A program made the translations under genes and the position numbers. 64,000 bases of DNA from Clostridiales bacterium (GTDB lineage: Bacteria > Bacillota > Clostridia > Christensenellales > Aristaeellaceae), in NCBI GenBank assembly GCA_015056365.1, contig SVGM01000001.1, positions 124,001 to 188,000 on the forward strand. Reading direction: 5' to 3'. The notes under the pieces are model-generated. The model searched no databases. It saw only the letters and a list, made by a program, of their open reading frames with translations, and had not been told where the DNA came from. This document shows, piece after piece, positions 1 to 9,667 of the stretch (position 1 is its first letter; every line of letters starts with the position of its first letter).

Positions 1-2599
1 CAGGCAGGCGCAGCGCCAGACCCACAGCGCCCAGCTGAGGCAGCTGTTCAGCACCGTGGTAGGCAAAGTCCACCTTCAGTTTGCCGCCGCCAAGAGCGGT
101 ATACCGCACCTGCGCCCAGGCGCCGTTGGTAAAGGGCAGATCCCAGCGGTAGCCCTTCTGCGGCGCATGATTATCAGGGTCAAAGGATTCTTTTTCCACC
201 TGGCTGCGGGCGGCCATGCACACACCCTGCCAGAAGGCATCGTCCTGATCGCCGCGGCAGCCGCGGTCGTTATCCGTGGGAGCACGGTACAGGCTCAGCT
301 GGGGTGGCGTACAGATCAGTTCCTGTCCATCAGGCCCAACCAGCGAAAGCAGCCCGCCGCCGTCGTTCATGCTCAGCATCATGCGGCAACGATCATCCAT
401 CATGCCCAAATAGAAGTCGCCTACCACTGTCCTCACGGACATGGGGGCGGTTTCCTCTGCCGCAACATGGGCAAGGATGCTTTGGCCATGCATCAGCTCG
501 TCGGCGGTGGTGGCCCAGTCGGTGCCTTCCCTGAGGAACAAGCCGCAATGAAGCACATATTCGCCTGCTGCGCTCATCTCAGGCAGCTCAAGGGCAATCC
601 GGCGCGTTTCACCAGCAGGAACGTCCGGGCTTTCCACAACGCCTTCCCCTACCGGCATGCCGTCTCTGAGCAGCTTCCAACGCAGGTCATAGCGATCTGC
701 ATTGGCGAACAGGCAGCGGTTTTCCAGCGTTACGCCGCCCATTTCCGGCTTGATCCGAATGGGCTGATAGTGCCAGCTGGCTTCCACCAACTTGGCGGTA
801 GGCGTACGGTCGGCAAACACCAGACCATTGCCGCTGAACTCGCCGTCGTTAGGACGATCGCCAAAGTCGCCGCCATAAGCGAGACGCTTCTTTCCATTGG
901 GAGCCGTCATCCACAGCGCCTGATCCACATAGTCCCAGACAAAGGCGCCCAAATACTGGGGGTAGGCGTCCTCCAGCGCCAGGTACTTATGCATGGCACC
1001 GCCGCTGTTGCCCATGGTGTGGGCATACTCGCACAGAACGAAGGGCTTTTCAGGGAACTGGCTCATCCAGTAGGGAACATCCGCTGCGGCGGTATACATA
1101 CGGCTCTGAATATCCGTGGTATCCGGATAGCGGGTATCGTTGGCCACGCCCTCATAATGCACAGGACGTGAAGGATCGAATGCGCGCATCTGACGGGACA
1201 TTTCCCGGATCACACTGCCGCCGAAGCTTTCGTTGCCGCAGGACCAGATCAGCACAGAAGGATGGTTCTTGTCCCGCTCCTGCATGGATCTGGCGCGATC
1301 CAGTACCGCAGGCAGCCAGTAGAGATCATCGCCAGGTACAGGGCCATAGGCCGCATTGCCGGGATTCTGCCAGCTACCGTGGGTCTCCATATTAGCCTCG
1401 TCGATGAGGTAGATGCCATAGCGGTCGCACAGCTTGTACCACAGGCTGTTGTTGGGATAATGGCTGGTGCGGACGGCGTTGATGTTATGGCGCTTGATCT
1501 GGCGGATATCCTCCAGCATATGCTCCTTGGTGATAGCGCGTCCTGCCTCGGCGCAGAATTCGTGGCGGTTGGTACCGTGGATCAGCAGGCGCTTGCCGTT
1601 GAGCAGCACCTGGCTGTTTCGGATCTCCACCCGGCGCAGGCCCACGTCGGTCTGGGCAATCTCCAGCACTTCGCCGGCGGCGTCGGTGAGCGTCAGGCGA
1701 AGCGTGTACAGATTGGGGGTTTCCGCGCTCCACAGAAGCGGATTCTCCACCGGCATGGCAAGCGTCACAGGGTTGCTGTCCACAGGAAGGCAGCAAGCTT
1801 CAAAAACCGCTTTGCCGGTTCCATCCAGGAGCTGCGCGGTCAACTGCGCGCTGGTATTGTCCTGAAGGCTCACGTCCACACAGGCCTGAACCTGCGCAAG
1901 ATCAAAGGCATCGCTCAGTTCTGTGCGCACATGGATATCCCGCACATGAGCCTTCGGCTGGGCGGAAAGGGTCACATCGCGGAAAATGCCGCTGAAACGC
2001 CAGAAGTCCTGATCCTCCAGCCAGCAGCAGGAAGCATAGCGGTACACCTGTACCGCCAGCAGATTTTCGCCCTCGTGGAGAGCGTCGGTGATGTCATAAT
2101 GGGAAGGCGTGAACCCATCCTCACCATAGCCGATGAACTGCCCGTTGATCCAGCAGAACAGTGCCGATTCCACGCCGTGGAAGGTAAGCACGATCCGCAT
2201 ACCATCCCAGTCAGCGGGGAGGGTAAAGCTGCGCACATAGCAACCCACGGGATTACATGCCGGCACCTGCGGCGGGTTCAGGCGCTCATGGCCATCCCAG
2301 GGATAGGGGACGTTGGTGTACTGAGGCACTCCATAGCCCTGCATCTGAATATGACCGGGCACATTGATCTCGTCCCAACCGGAGCGGTCATAGGCGGGCT
2401 GTTCAAAGCCGTCGGGGCACATCTCCGGCGTCTCTGCGTAGAAGAACTGCCAGCGACCGTTCAGGCAGCTTTTCAGGCTGGTGCTTTCTGCCACCGCTTC
2501 CTCAATGGTACGGTAGCAGTCGTGATCAGAGAAGGCAGGCAGACGACCCACAGCGAAGATCTCCGGATTGGTCAGGTAGGACTTGTCATAGCATGGCAC
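1..2599 (-). CDS. lacZ: Beta-galactosidase, GH2 family (3' end beyond window)
   Basis: Hydrolyses terminal beta-D-galactosides such as lactose. I translated the minus strand from a GTG at 2599 that follows an AAAGGAGG ribosome binding site. The frame stays open to the window edge (866 codons, against about 1020 for full-length LacZ), so the C-terminal end lies outside. Family signatures seen: RDKNHPSVLIWSCGNES near 1210-1260, which carries the acid/base Glu of GNES, and CEYAHTMGNS near 1020-1060, whose Glu is the nucleophile. The N-terminus starts directly with the GH2 sugar-binding (jelly-roll) domain and has no signal peptide, so the enzyme should be cytoplasmic. It is transcribed divergently from the small membrane protein at 2710. 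Confidence 0.95.
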   Translation of the reverse strand, partial: MPCYDKSYLTNPEIFAVGRLPAFSDHDCYRTIEEAVAESTSLKSCLNGRWQFFYAETPEMCPDGFEQPAYDRSGWDEINVPGHIQMQGYGVPQYTNVPYPWDGHERLNPPQVPACNPVGCYVRSFTLPADWDGMRIVLTFHGVESALFCWINGQFIGYGEDGFTPSHYDITDALHEGENLLAVQVYRYASCCWLEDQDFWRFSGIFRDVTLSAQPKAHVRDIHVRTELSDAFDLAQVQACVDVSLQDNTSAQLTAQLLDGTGKAVFEACCLPVDSNPVTLAMPVENPLLWSAETPNLYTLRLTLTDAAGEVLEIAQTDVGLRRVEIRNSQVLLNGKRLLIHGTNRHEFCAEAGRAITKEHMLEDIRQIKRHNINAVRTSHYPNNSLWYKLCDRYGIYLIDEANMETHGSWQNPGNAAYGPVPGDDLYWLPAVLDRARSMQERDKNHPSVLIWSCGNESFGGSVIREMSRQMRAFDPSRPVHYEGVANDTRYPDTTDIQSRMYTAAADVPYWMSQFPEKPFVLCEYAHTMGNSGGAMHKYLALEDAYPQYLGAFVWDYVDQALWMTAPNGKKRLAYGGDFGDRPNDGEFSGNGLVFADRTPTAKLVEASWHYQPIRIKPEMGGVTLENRCLFANADRYDLRWKLLRDGMPVGEGVVESPDVPAGETRRIALELPEMSAAGEYVLHCGLFLREGTDWATTADELMHGQSILAHVAAEETAPMSVRTVVGDFYLGMMDDRCRMMLSMNDGGGLLSLVGPDGQELICTPPQLSLYRAPTDNDRGCRGDQDDAFWQGVCMAARSQVEKESFDPDNHAPQKGYRWDLPFTNGAWAQVRYTALGGGKLKVDFAYHGAEQLPQLGAVGLALRLP

Positions 2600-2665
2600 G
2601 TTGTTTTCCTCCTTTGCAAATGCGACGTTGGGTATGACAAACGATACGATGGGGAAACCTATTCA

Positions 2666-2684
2666 ATGCAGATGCCTTCTGCAT
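2666..2684. repeat. 7-bp perfect inverted repeat in the divergent lacZ spacer
   Basis: ATGCAGA (2666-2672) and TCTGCAT (2678-2684) flank a 5-nt centre, in the 110-bp gap between the lacZ start and the gene at 2710. The position would suit an operator, but no binding protein can be named and I found no convincing -35/-10 pair around it. Confidence 0.3.
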
Positions 2685-2709
2685 GAAGAATCAAAACGGA
2701 GGCGATGGG

Positions 2710-3063
2710 ATGCGGCATTCTTTTCTGATCGGCAGCATTGGATACCCGTTGCTGGAAATCATGTACCGGGGACGTACCCATCCGGCCATGGCGCTAGCGG
2801 GCGGCGTGGCCATGTGCGGTCTGAAGCAGGTGTACAGGGTATGCAAAAATCGCCCTTTATGGCAGGCGGCGCTGCTGGGCGGATTCATGGTAACAGGTAT
2901 CGAATACCTGACAGGGATCATGTGTAATAGGGATTATCGTATCTGGGACTATCGCCGTCAGCCCATGCAGCTTAACGGACAGATCTGCATAGGCTTTTCG
3001 CTGGTATGGTGCCTTCTCAGCGGGGCAGTCATCGGAACGTTGCGGCAGCTGGAGAAGGTGTGA
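2710..3063 (+). CDS. Putative ABC-transporter-like membrane protein (CmpB/PF06541 type)
   Basis: 117-residue membrane protein with about three hydrophobic segments. The C-terminal half (WDYRRQPMQLNGQICIGFSL) matches my recollection of the 'putative ABC transporter permease' family PF06541, where a W-D-Y ... L-x-G-Q-I block followed by a hydrophobic helix is conserved. Substrate and function are unknown for this family. The ATG at 2710 is chosen over an upstream in-frame ATG (2683) because GGAGG at 2698-2702 sits 7 nt before it. No ATPase partner is adjacent. The gene ends one base before the convergent epimerase stop, with no terminator between them. Confidence 0.7.
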   Translation: MRHSFLIGSIGYPLLEIMYRGRTHPAMALAGGVAMCGLKQVYRVCKNRPLWQAALLGGFMVTGIEYLTGIMCNRDYRIWDYRRQPMQLNGQICIGFSLVWCLLSGAVIGTLRQLEKV

Positions 3064-3064
3064 A

Positions 3065-4162
3065 TTACAGTTCTTTTTCCAAAATAGCGGCGATATACTG
3101 GCTGGCCTTGCCGTCTCCGTAGGGATTGACAGCACGCTCCATCTCTCGATAAGCCTGGGGATTATCAAGCAACTCGCGTACAGCGGCATAAATATCATTT
3201 TCATGGGTACCCACCAGCTTCAGGGTGCCTGCCATGACGCCTTCGGGGCGCTCAGTGGTATCGCGCATCACCAGAACCGGCTTACCCAGCGCAGGGGCTT
3301 CCTCCTGAATTCCGCCGCTATCGGTAAGAATCAGGTAAGAGCGGGCCATCAGGTTGTGGAAATCCAGCACGTCCAGCGGCTCGATCATGTGAATGCGATC
3401 CTGACCGTCAAAGCAGCTGTGCGCCACTTCCCGCACGGCAGGGTTCATGTGCATGGGGTACAGCACCTTCACATCAGGCGTTTCGTCCACAATACGGCGA
3501 ATCGCAGTAAACATCTCCCGCATGGGCTCGCCGAGATTCTCCCGGCGATGAGCGGTCAGCAGCACAAGACGGCTGCCCTTTGCCCACTCGATCTCGGGAT
3601 GGATATAGTCCTCCCGAACGGTAGTGGCCAGTGCGTCGATCACGGTATTGCCCGTGACATGGATATGCTCAGCGGGCTTGTTTTCCTTAAGCAGATTATC
3701 CCGGCTCATATCGGTGGGAGCAAAATAGAAGCGGGTGATCAAATCCACCGCCTGGCGGTTGAACTCCTCCGGGAAGGGAGAATATAGGTTATAGGTACGC
3801 AGACCCGCCTCCACATGGCCAACGGGTATCTGCATATAGAAGCACGCCAGAGCGGTGACGAACGCAGTGGAGGTATCGCCGTGCACCAGCACCACATCCG
3901 GCTTTTCCTCCTCAAGGATCTCCTTCAAGCGGCTCAAAATATTGATGGTCACATCAAAGAGGGTCTGCTTGGGCTGCATGATGCACAGGTCATACTTGGG
4001 TTCTACATGGAAGCAGTCCAGAATCTGATCCAGCATCTGTCGGTGCTGTCCAGTGACGCACACCACGGTTTCAAACTGGGGATGATTGTTCAGTTCCAGC
4101 ACCAACGGGCACATTTTGATCGCCTCAGGCCGGGTTCCGAAGATGAGCATCACTTTTTTCAT
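3065..4162 (-). CDS. wecB: UDP-N-acetylglucosamine 2-epimerase (non-hydrolysing)
   Basis: Interconverts UDP-GlcNAc and UDP-ManNAc, feeding ManNAc-containing cell-wall polymers. 365 residues, the usual length. It begins MKKVMLIFGTRPEAIK, the invariant N-terminal strand and nucleotide-binding loop. It also has the HGDTSTAF and HVEAGLRTYN blocks with EEFNRQ, and the C-terminal TDSGGIQEEAPALGKP UDP-binding motif. The ATG at 4162 is preferred over longer versions because it starts the Rossmann strand and follows a GAAGAGGT-like site. It lies 56 bp downstream of murI on the same strand, so the two probably form an envelope-precursor unit. mnaA is an equivalent name. Confidence 0.95.
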   Translation of the reverse strand: MKKVMLIFGTRPEAIKMCPLVLELNNHPQFETVVCVTGQHRQMLDQILDCFHVEPKYDLCIMQPKQTLFDVTINILSRLKEILEEEKPDVVLVHGDTSTAFVTALACFYMQIPVGHVEAGLRTYNLYSPFPEEFNRQAVDLITRFYFAPTDMSRDNLLKENKPAEHIHVTGNTVIDALATTVREDYIHPEIEWAKGSRLVLLTAHRRENLGEPMREMFTAIRRIVDETPDVKVLYPMHMNPAVREVAHSCFDGQDRIHMIEPLDVLDFHNLMARSYLILTDSGGIQEEAPALGKPVLVMRDTTERPEGVMAGTLKLVGTHENDIYAAVRELLDNPQAYREMERAVNPYGDGKASQYIAAILEKEL

Positions 4163-4218
4163 AGTCGTTCGTACCTCTTCTTTCGCGGGTAACAATCCGC
4201 CAACCAAGGGCGGGGGTG

Positions 4219-4995
4219 TCAAAGTTGAGTAAGGGCCATTTCCAGCATGGTCTGCATACGCCGGACGGTGGCCTCGTCGTTGCTGGAGCTCAGGAAGGTC
4301 ACATGGCCGCCCTGCCAACCCTCAGGCGCCTGCAGGTTTTCTTCCCTGAGCCTTCTGCCCAGCTGACGCACCGTGCCTTCGTTGCCGTCGATGAGGGGCG
4401 TCCCTTGCGGCAAAAAACCGGCAATGGCGTGGCGCAGAAACGGATAATGGGTGCAGCCCAGCACCACGGCCTTGATGGGCTTGTCCAGATATGGCGTCAG
4501 CAGATTTTGAAGAAGTCTATGCACCTGCGGACCTTCCATCTGTCCGGCTTCCACGCACTCCATTAGCCCCGAGCAGGGCACCGGCACCGCATGGTCGCCA
4601 TAGCGCTCCATCAGCGCCTGAAACTTGGCCAGCCGCAGGGTCACCTGCGTCGCCAGCACCAAAATCTGGCCTTCTCCTGGCAGCAGGGACGCAGGCTTGA
4701 GTGCAGGCTCAATGCCGATCACCGGAAGGCTCAGTTCTTCTCTGAGCTGCTGAGCCGCCACACTGGTCGCCGTATTGCAGGCAATGACAATTGCCTTGCA
4801 ATTATGGAAAATCAGCTTGTCAACCGCTTGCCTGGTCAGTCTGAGCACTTCCTCAGGCTCCTTGTCGCCATAAGGAATGTTGGCGGTGTCGCCGAAATAG
4901 ACATAATCCTCCCCAGGCAACCCGCGAAGCGCTTGTGCCAGCACGCTGATGCCGCCAAGCCCGCTATCGAGCATCCCAACAGGACGATTGGTCAC
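4219..4995 (-). CDS. murI: Glutamate racemase
   Basis: Makes D-glutamate for peptidoglycan. 258 residues with the paired catalytic cysteines in ACNTATS (Cys73) and GCTHYPFL (Cys181), and the N-terminal MLDSGLGG motif (Asp9/Ser10 region). Start is GTG at 4995, preceded by GGAGGTGG about 7 nt upstream. A near-consensus promoter lies just upstream, so it is probably transcribed on its own and reads into the epimerase gene. Confidence 0.95.
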   Translation of the reverse strand: MTNRPVGMLDSGLGGISVLAQALRGLPGEDYVYFGDTANIPYGDKEPEEVLRLTRQAVDKLIFHNCKAIVIACNTATSVAAQQLREELSLPVIGIEPALKPASLLPGEGQILVLATQVTLRLAKFQALMERYGDHAVPVPCSGLMECVEAGQMEGPQVHRLLQNLLTPYLDKPIKAVVLGCTHYPFLRHAIAGFLPQGTPLIDGNEGTVRQLGRRLREENLQAPEGWQGGHVTFLSSSNDEATVRRMQTMLEMALTQL

Positions 4996-5016
4996 CTTTC
5001 GCCACCTCCGCCTGCA

Positions 5017-5045
5017 ATTATACCTTTCCGGCGGCGTTTTTTCAA
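5017..5045 (-). promoter_or_regulatory. Sigma-A-type promoter of murI
   Basis: On the minus strand TTGAAA (5040-5045) and TATAAT (5017-5022) are separated by exactly 17 nt, placing a start site about 15 bp before the murI GTG. This uncouples the vegetative murI gene from the sporulation genes immediately upstream. Confidence 0.75.
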
Positions 5046-5055
5046 GTGTTACGCG

Positions 5056-6006
5056 CTATTGGCTGAGCACAGAATGAATGGCGTCGGCCAGATAAGGCAT
5101 TGCGGCAAGCGCCTCCTCCAGCGTATTGTGATTATTGCCCACTTCTACCAGCATGCATCCTACCGCCACGTGCTGGTTAAACCGGCCCGATTTCAGCCGC
5201 ACGTCTTTGCACAAGCCGTCCAGCTGTTCATTAAGCGCATCGGTCACGCCCTGCGCTAGCAGAAGATTGGCTTCCCAATCCGGCTTTTCTTCATAGCCTG
5301 CGTTGGTATAGCCTTCTCCTTTGCCGATGAGCAGCATCAGCCGGGCTGTTTTCACGTTGCCGGCCACCACAACATTTTCTCCCGCCTGCCCCTCCACATA
5401 AGCGTCCCGGTGCAGGTCGATATAGAGATCGTAGGTTTCGCCGTTTTCTTTTCTGGCGTTGAGCATATCGAGAGAACGGGTATATGCGCCGCTCAGATCC
5501 GGCGGTTCAAAGGCCGTGCGATCATGCACTACCTGATAGCCCAAACCGCGCAGCAGCAGCGTCAGCTCCTCCCCCACCCTAAGCATATTGCATTTTTCGT
5601 CTGCGGTTCGCCACTTTTCGGTTTCGGCATAGGGCGTACCGGATTGCTCATAGGCCTCATAGGTATGGGAATGGTAAATCAGAATCTTTTTGGCAGTGGC
5701 TGACACCCGTTCAATGGGCCTGATGGAAAACATGTAACCGGCTGACGTTTCCTCGGGCGATACCGTTTCCAGACGATCCTGGTCATTCCGGCTTGGCGCG
5801 ATGGAAAAGCTTCCGGTTTGCGCAGCGTGTTGATCAACAGCAAACACCGACACCGCTTCCTCCACAGCCGCGTCGCTAAACAAAGCAGGCCTGTCCGCTG
5901 CCACCGGCACAGATCGATTCCGTCCCGGAATCAAAAGTCCGCAGCTCAGGCCGATCAGCGCTGCCAGGATTAGCGATCCAAGCTGTGTCCATCTGTTTTT
6001 CCGCAT
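5056..6006 (-). CDS. spoIIP: Stage II sporulation protein P (SpoIIP-type peptidoglycan hydrolase)
   Basis: Amidase/endopeptidase needed for septal peptidoglycan thinning and engulfment in the mother cell. 316 residues: N-terminal membrane anchor (about residues 8-27), a variable linker, then the SpoIIP domain with ILIYHSHTYEAYE (catalytic His/Glu block), YDLYIDLHRDA and the C-terminal VEVGNNHNTLEEA motif. The ATG at 6006 is chosen because GAGGAGGTG precedes it by about 6 nt; an upstream in-frame ATG lies before that site. It follows gpr by 39 bp, the conserved gpr-spoIIP order of spore formers. Confidence 0.93.
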   Translation of the reverse strand: MRKNRWTQLGSLILAALIGLSCGLLIPGRNRSVPVAADRPALFSDAAVEEAVSVFAVDQHAAQTGSFSIAPSRNDQDRLETVSPEETSAGYMFSIRPIERVSATAKKILIYHSHTYEAYEQSGTPYAETEKWRTADEKCNMLRVGEELTLLLRGLGYQVVHDRTAFEPPDLSGAYTRSLDMLNARKENGETYDLYIDLHRDAYVEGQAGENVVVAGNVKTARLMLLIGKGEGYTNAGYEEKPDWEANLLLAQGVTDALNEQLDGLCKDVRLKSGRFNQHVAVGCMLVEVGNNHNTLEEALAAMPYLADAIHSVLSQ

Positions 6007-6045
6007 ATGAGGCACCTCCTCAAGGCTGTTCCTCACATACATATG

Positions 6046-6972
6046 CTATCCATGCAGGTAGGTATGCAGCATTTCCTCGTCCAGCGCCGGCTGAAGTGCC
6101 CGGTTCAGCCCGTCGCTAAGCAGATCGGCAACGCTGAGCACCATTTCATCAATCTCCCTGGGCGTGACCACCATGTCACCCAGAAAGCTCTCCGAAATCT
6201 GCCTGAAAAGCAGTTCCGCCGCCGGAGAATGCTGATCCTCCATCAAGCCATACTCATCCATCAGGCGAGTCATGGCATCCCGTGCGATGGTAGAGGCATA
6301 CACCACCATGGGTACGCCCACTGCGATCACCTTCACGCCCAAGGTGTCATAGGTAAGCCCCAGGCGATGATTGCCGACGCCGCTGCCCGGCTCGATGCCG
6401 GTATCGGTGATCTGTACCGTGGTGCAGATCCGGGCACTCTCATACGCCGCCAGTGCATCGATAGCGATCACCGCGGCCGGCTGCACATGGCCAATCAAAC
6501 CCCGGCACAGTTCCGCAGTTTCGATGCCCGTCAGCCCCAGCACCCCCGGCGCAATGGCGCTGACACCCCGGAGCTTGCCTTGCATTTCCTCTGCCATGGC
6601 CTCCCGAAGGTGGCGGGTCACCAGCATTCGTTCCACCACCCGCGTACCCAGTGCATCGGCTGTGACATTTCGATTTCCCAAACCCACCACCAGAATCTCT
6701 CCGTCCTTGGGCAGCATGGCGCGCACACCCTGAGCGATCAACTGAACCAGGCGCTTGCGGTTGTCCGTATCGCACCGGGACAAGCTGTCACATGCCAGCG
6801 TAATATACTCGCCCCTTGGCCGGGACAGCGCCTCCGCTGCCCGGCGGCTCTCAATCACAATACGCGTACGGCTGATCTCCCCCATCTGCTGCTGCGACAC
6901 CTGAACCCCTTCGATTCCTCCGCTGCCGTCTCCGATGCTCTCCATTGCCAAATCCGTACGAAAACCGCGCAT
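6046..6972 (-). CDS. gpr: Germination protease (spore-specific A25 aspartyl-type endopeptidase)
   Basis: Degrades small acid-soluble spore proteins at germination, after self-processing in the forespore. 308 residues. N-terminal FRTDLAMES corresponds to the propeptide/processing region. The core has VVGLGNRNVTADALG and TGIETAELCRGLI with VIAIDALA, all typical of GPR. Start ATG at 6972 follows AAAGGA at a 9-nt spacing. First gene of a gpr-spoIIP unit and preceded by a sigma-G-type promoter. It shows that the organism can sporulate. Confidence 0.95.
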   Translation of the reverse strand: MRGFRTDLAMESIGDGSGGIEGVQVSQQQMGEISRTRIVIESRRAAEALSRPRGEYITLACDSLSRCDTDNRKRLVQLIAQGVRAMLPKDGEILVVGLGNRNVTADALGTRVVERMLVTRHLREAMAEEMQGKLRGVSAIAPGVLGLTGIETAELCRGLIGHVQPAAVIAIDALAAYESARICTTVQITDTGIEPGSGVGNHRLGLTYDTLGVKVIAVGVPMVVYASTIARDAMTRLMDEYGLMEDQHSPAAELLFRQISESFLGDMVVTPREIDEMVLSVADLLSDGLNRALQPALDEEMLHTYLHG

Positions 6973-6994
6973 ATCATCCCATCCTTTCGGGGGG

Positions 6995-7023
6995 TAGTAT
7001 GTGCGGTTTGGATGGATTCATGC
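6995..7023 (-). promoter_or_regulatory. Sigma-G-type (forespore) promoter of gpr
   Basis: Minus-strand GCATG (7019-7023) and CATACTA (6995-7001), 17 nt apart, fit the Bacillus sigma-G consensus GHATR and CATNHTA. The predicted start is about 15 nt upstream of the gpr ATG. Bacillus gpr is known to be forespore-transcribed, which supports the call. I saw no sigma-A-like pair here. Confidence 0.65.
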
Positions 7024-7054
7024 GCAAATGCGCTTGAACGCAGCAACGAACGCA

Positions 7055-7094
7055 GTAAAATAGCCGCCCCCGCGCTATTGGCTTGGAGGCGGCC
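7055..7094 (-). terminator. Probable terminator after parC
   Basis: GCCGCC and GGCGGC arms (7063-7068 and 7088-7093) with a long loop, followed on the minus strand by an ATTTTA tract. The U-run is weak and the loop long, so termination may be partial. Confidence 0.45.
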
Positions 7095-7141
7095 GAAAAA
7101 GGTGATACGATTGTGGTTTTTATGGGCAGATCGCCCGTAGA

Positions 7142-9667
7142 TCATTCCGCAGGCGGCGCAGACGCTTCCGCAGAGGCAGCATCATCGCCTGCCTCCGCCG
7201 CAGACATATCAGGCGCGCCAGGCAGCAGCCTCAGCTTAGTGACGATGTCATCCATCAACGCCATCACGTAAGGCATGCCCTTGTCCTGCTTACCCTGAAG
7301 GATCACTTCGTCTGCGTAGACCACGTTGGGTGCGCTGACCTTCTGCACCACTTCCACCTGCTGGCCCGGTGCGGTAATCAGGCACACATCCGCCAGGCAG
7401 GTACCATTGGAGCCACTCTTGTTGAAATAGAAACTCTTGACGCCCTTGCCAGCGCGGGCCTGAGGCTCAAAGTCCAGATAGAGGATCTTCTTGCCGAAGC
7501 CGCGGTCACTGAAGAGCAGCACCTGATCCGTATCCTGTGGCTGACCGCACCAAAGGAGCTCGTCTCCCAGTTCCAGATTCATGGCTTTCACGCCTGCGGC
7601 GATACGTCCCATCACAGGGATGGAGTCGGTATGGAAGCGGATACACATGCCGCTGCGGCTAAACATTAGCATATCGCGGGCAGGATCCAACACGAGAATA
7701 GTATGCAGGCTGTCACCATCCCGCAGGTTCAGTGCGGCAAACTTGGCGCGGCGCACATCGTACTCCGCTGCCTGCGTGCGCTTCATCAGACCCAGCCTGG
7801 TCACAAACAGCAAGTCGGGCATCTGTGCCAGTTCCTGTGCGTTGGCGCAGAGGATCAGCACCGGCTTCTCCTCATCCTCCAGACCAGCCAGCACACCGCT
7901 GAGCAGCTGACCGCGATCCTTGGGCTTGTTCATCTCCTGCAGTGCACCTACGCTGTACTGGTAACAATTGCCCAGATTGGTGAAGAAGTACAGGGTATGC
8001 ATGCTGTCCGTCTCAAAGCGGAACAGCGGCGGATCATCATACTCGTCCACAGGCTCCGAGGCGGCACGGCGGCCGGTGCGGGGTGCGCTGCGGCGCAGAT
8101 AGCCTTCCCGGGAGAAGGTAACCACCGCATCTTCCGCTACCACTTCTTCCTTCACCAGCGCCTCCACCACGTTGTGGACTTCCTCCACGGTGGTGCGGCG
8201 GTCGTCGCCGTACTTGGCGGCCACCTCGCGCAGTTCCTTCTTGATGACATTCATCAGCTTCTTTTCGCTGGCGAGGATGCTTTCCAATTCTGCGATCAGC
8301 TTGAGCAGCTTATCGTATTCCTTGCGCAGCTCCAGAATCTCAAGGCCCGTGAGGCGCTGCAAACGCATATCCAGGATGGCCTGCGCCTGGATCTCCGTCA
8401 GCTGGAAGCGTTCCATCAGACCGGCTTTGGCCACCTTGGGGCTTTCGCTGGCGCGGATCAGGGCGATGACCTCATCCAGATGGTCAAGGGCGATCATCAA
8501 GCCTTCCAAAATATGCGCGCGGGCTTTGGCCTTGTCCAGATCGTACTGAGTGCGGGCGGTAACCACATTCTTGCGGTGACGCACGTAGTAACGCAGCATG
8601 CGGCGCAGGCTGAGCAGCTTGGGCTTACCGTCTGCGATAGCCACCATATTCACGCCGAAGGTGACCTGCATATCGCTGTACTTGAACAGGTAGCTGAGCA
8701 CCTTGTCCACATCTGCATCCTTGCGCAGCTCGATAACGGCGCGCATACCGGTGCGGTCGCTCTCGTCGCGGATATCATAGATGCAGCCAAGCGCAGCTTT
8801 CTTTTCCTCAGAAAGGCGCAGGATCTTCTCCAGCATAGCGGCCTTGTTGACCTGATAGGGCAGCTCGGTAATCACGATGAGCTTGCGGCCTGCGCTGCCG
8901 TCCTCGATATGGGTACGGGCGCGAAGCAAAAGCTTGCCGCGTCCGGTACGATAGGCGTTTTTCAGTTCGTCAGTATTGAGCAGGATACCGCCGGTGGGAA
9001 AATCCGGGGCAGGTATGTACTGCATCAGTTCTTCGGCGGTGATCTCCGGATTATCGATAAGGGCGATGGTAGCCTCGATGCTCTCTTTCAGGTTGTGGGG
9101 CGGAATGTTGGTGGCCAGGCCCACAGCAATGCCGCTGGCGCCGTTGACCAGCAGGTTGGGGAAGCTGGCGGGCAGCATGTCTGGCTCTTTGAGGGTATCG
9201 TCAAAGTTCAGGCGGAAGGACACGGTGTCCTTGTCCAAATCCTTGAGCATTTCCATTGCCAGCGGGGTCATGCGGGCTTCGGTATAACGCATGGCAGCGG
9301 CGCTGTCGCCGTCCACGGAGCCGAAGTTGCCGTGGCCGTCCACCAGCGTGCCTCGCATGCTGAAGGGCTGCGCCAGACGTACCAGCGCATCGTACACGCT
9401 GCTGTCGCCATGGGGATGATATTTACCAAGGCAGTCACCCACGATACGGGCGCACTTGCGGTAAGGGGTATCCGGGGTGATGCCCAGCTCGTTCATGGTG
9501 AACAGAATGCGGCGCTGAACCGGCTTGAGACCATCCTCCACGCGGGGAACGGCGCGATCCATGATAACGTGCTCCGCGTAAGGGATCATGCTCATATGCA
9601 TGACCTCTTCCATGGGCATCTGAATGATGTTCTGGTCTACTGCAATGGGTTCATCCTTGCGGCTCAC
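7142..9667 (-). CDS. parC: DNA topoisomerase IV subunit A (GyrA/ParC family)
   Basis: DNA breakage-reunion subunit of a type IIA topoisomerase; decatenates daughter chromosomes. 841 residues. Catalytic Tyr128 in [10 protein letters not shown]; quinolone-determining region [10 protein letters not shown] with Ser89 and Asp93, both of the drug-sensitive type; then the C-terminal beta-pinwheel. The canonical GyrA box QRRGGKG is absent at blade 1 ([13 protein letters not shown] there instead), which favours topoisomerase IV over gyrase. A partial look-alike (QARAGKG) occurs near the end. Start GTG at 9667 overlaps the parE stop (GTGA), implying translational coupling. Full certainty needs a comparison with the gyrAB genes, which are not in the window. 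Confidence 0.85.
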   Translation of the reverse strand: MSRKDEPIAVDQNIIQMPMEEVMHMSMIPYAEHVIMDRAVPRVEDGLKPVQRRILFTMNELGITPDTPYRKCARIVGDCLGKYHPHGDSSVYDALVRLAQPFSMRGTLVDGHGNFGSVDGDSAAAMRYTEARMTPLAMEMLKDLDKDTVSFRLNFDDTLKEPDMLPASFPNLLVNGASGIAVGLATNIPPHNLKESIEATIALIDNPEITAEELMQYIPAPDFPTGGILLNTDELKNAYRTGRGKLLLRARTHIEDGSAGRKLIVITELPYQVNKAAMLEKILRLSEEKKAALGCIYDIRDESDRTGMRAVIELRKDADVDKVLSYLFKYSDMQVTFGVNMVAIADGKPKLLSLRRMLRYYVRHRKNVVTARTQYDLDKAKARAHILEGLMIALDHLDEVIALIRASESPKVAKAGLMERFQLTEIQAQAILDMRLQRLTGLEILELRKEYDKLLKLIAELESILASEKKLMNVIKKELREVAAKYGDDRRTTVEEVHNVVEALVKEEVVAEDAVVTFSREGYLRRSAPRTGRRAASEPVDEYDDPPLFRFETDSMHTLYFFTNLGNCYQYSVGALQEMNKPKDRGQLLSGVLAGLEDEEKPVLILCANAQELAQMPDLLFVTRLGLMKRTQAAEYDVRRAKFAALNLRDGDSLHTILVLDPARDMLMFSRSGMCIRFHTDSIPVMGRIAAGVKAMNLELGDELLWCGQPQDTDQVLLFSDRGFGKKILYLDFEPQARAGKGVKSFYFNKSGSNGTCLADVCLITAPGQQVEVVQKVSAPNVVYADEVILQGKQDKGMPYVMALMDDIVTKLRLLPGAPDMSAAEAGDDAASAEASAPPAE

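Noticed and set aside
2683..2709. Longer start for the CmpB-like protein
   Set aside because: The extra nine codons include the ribosome binding site used by the ATG at 2710.
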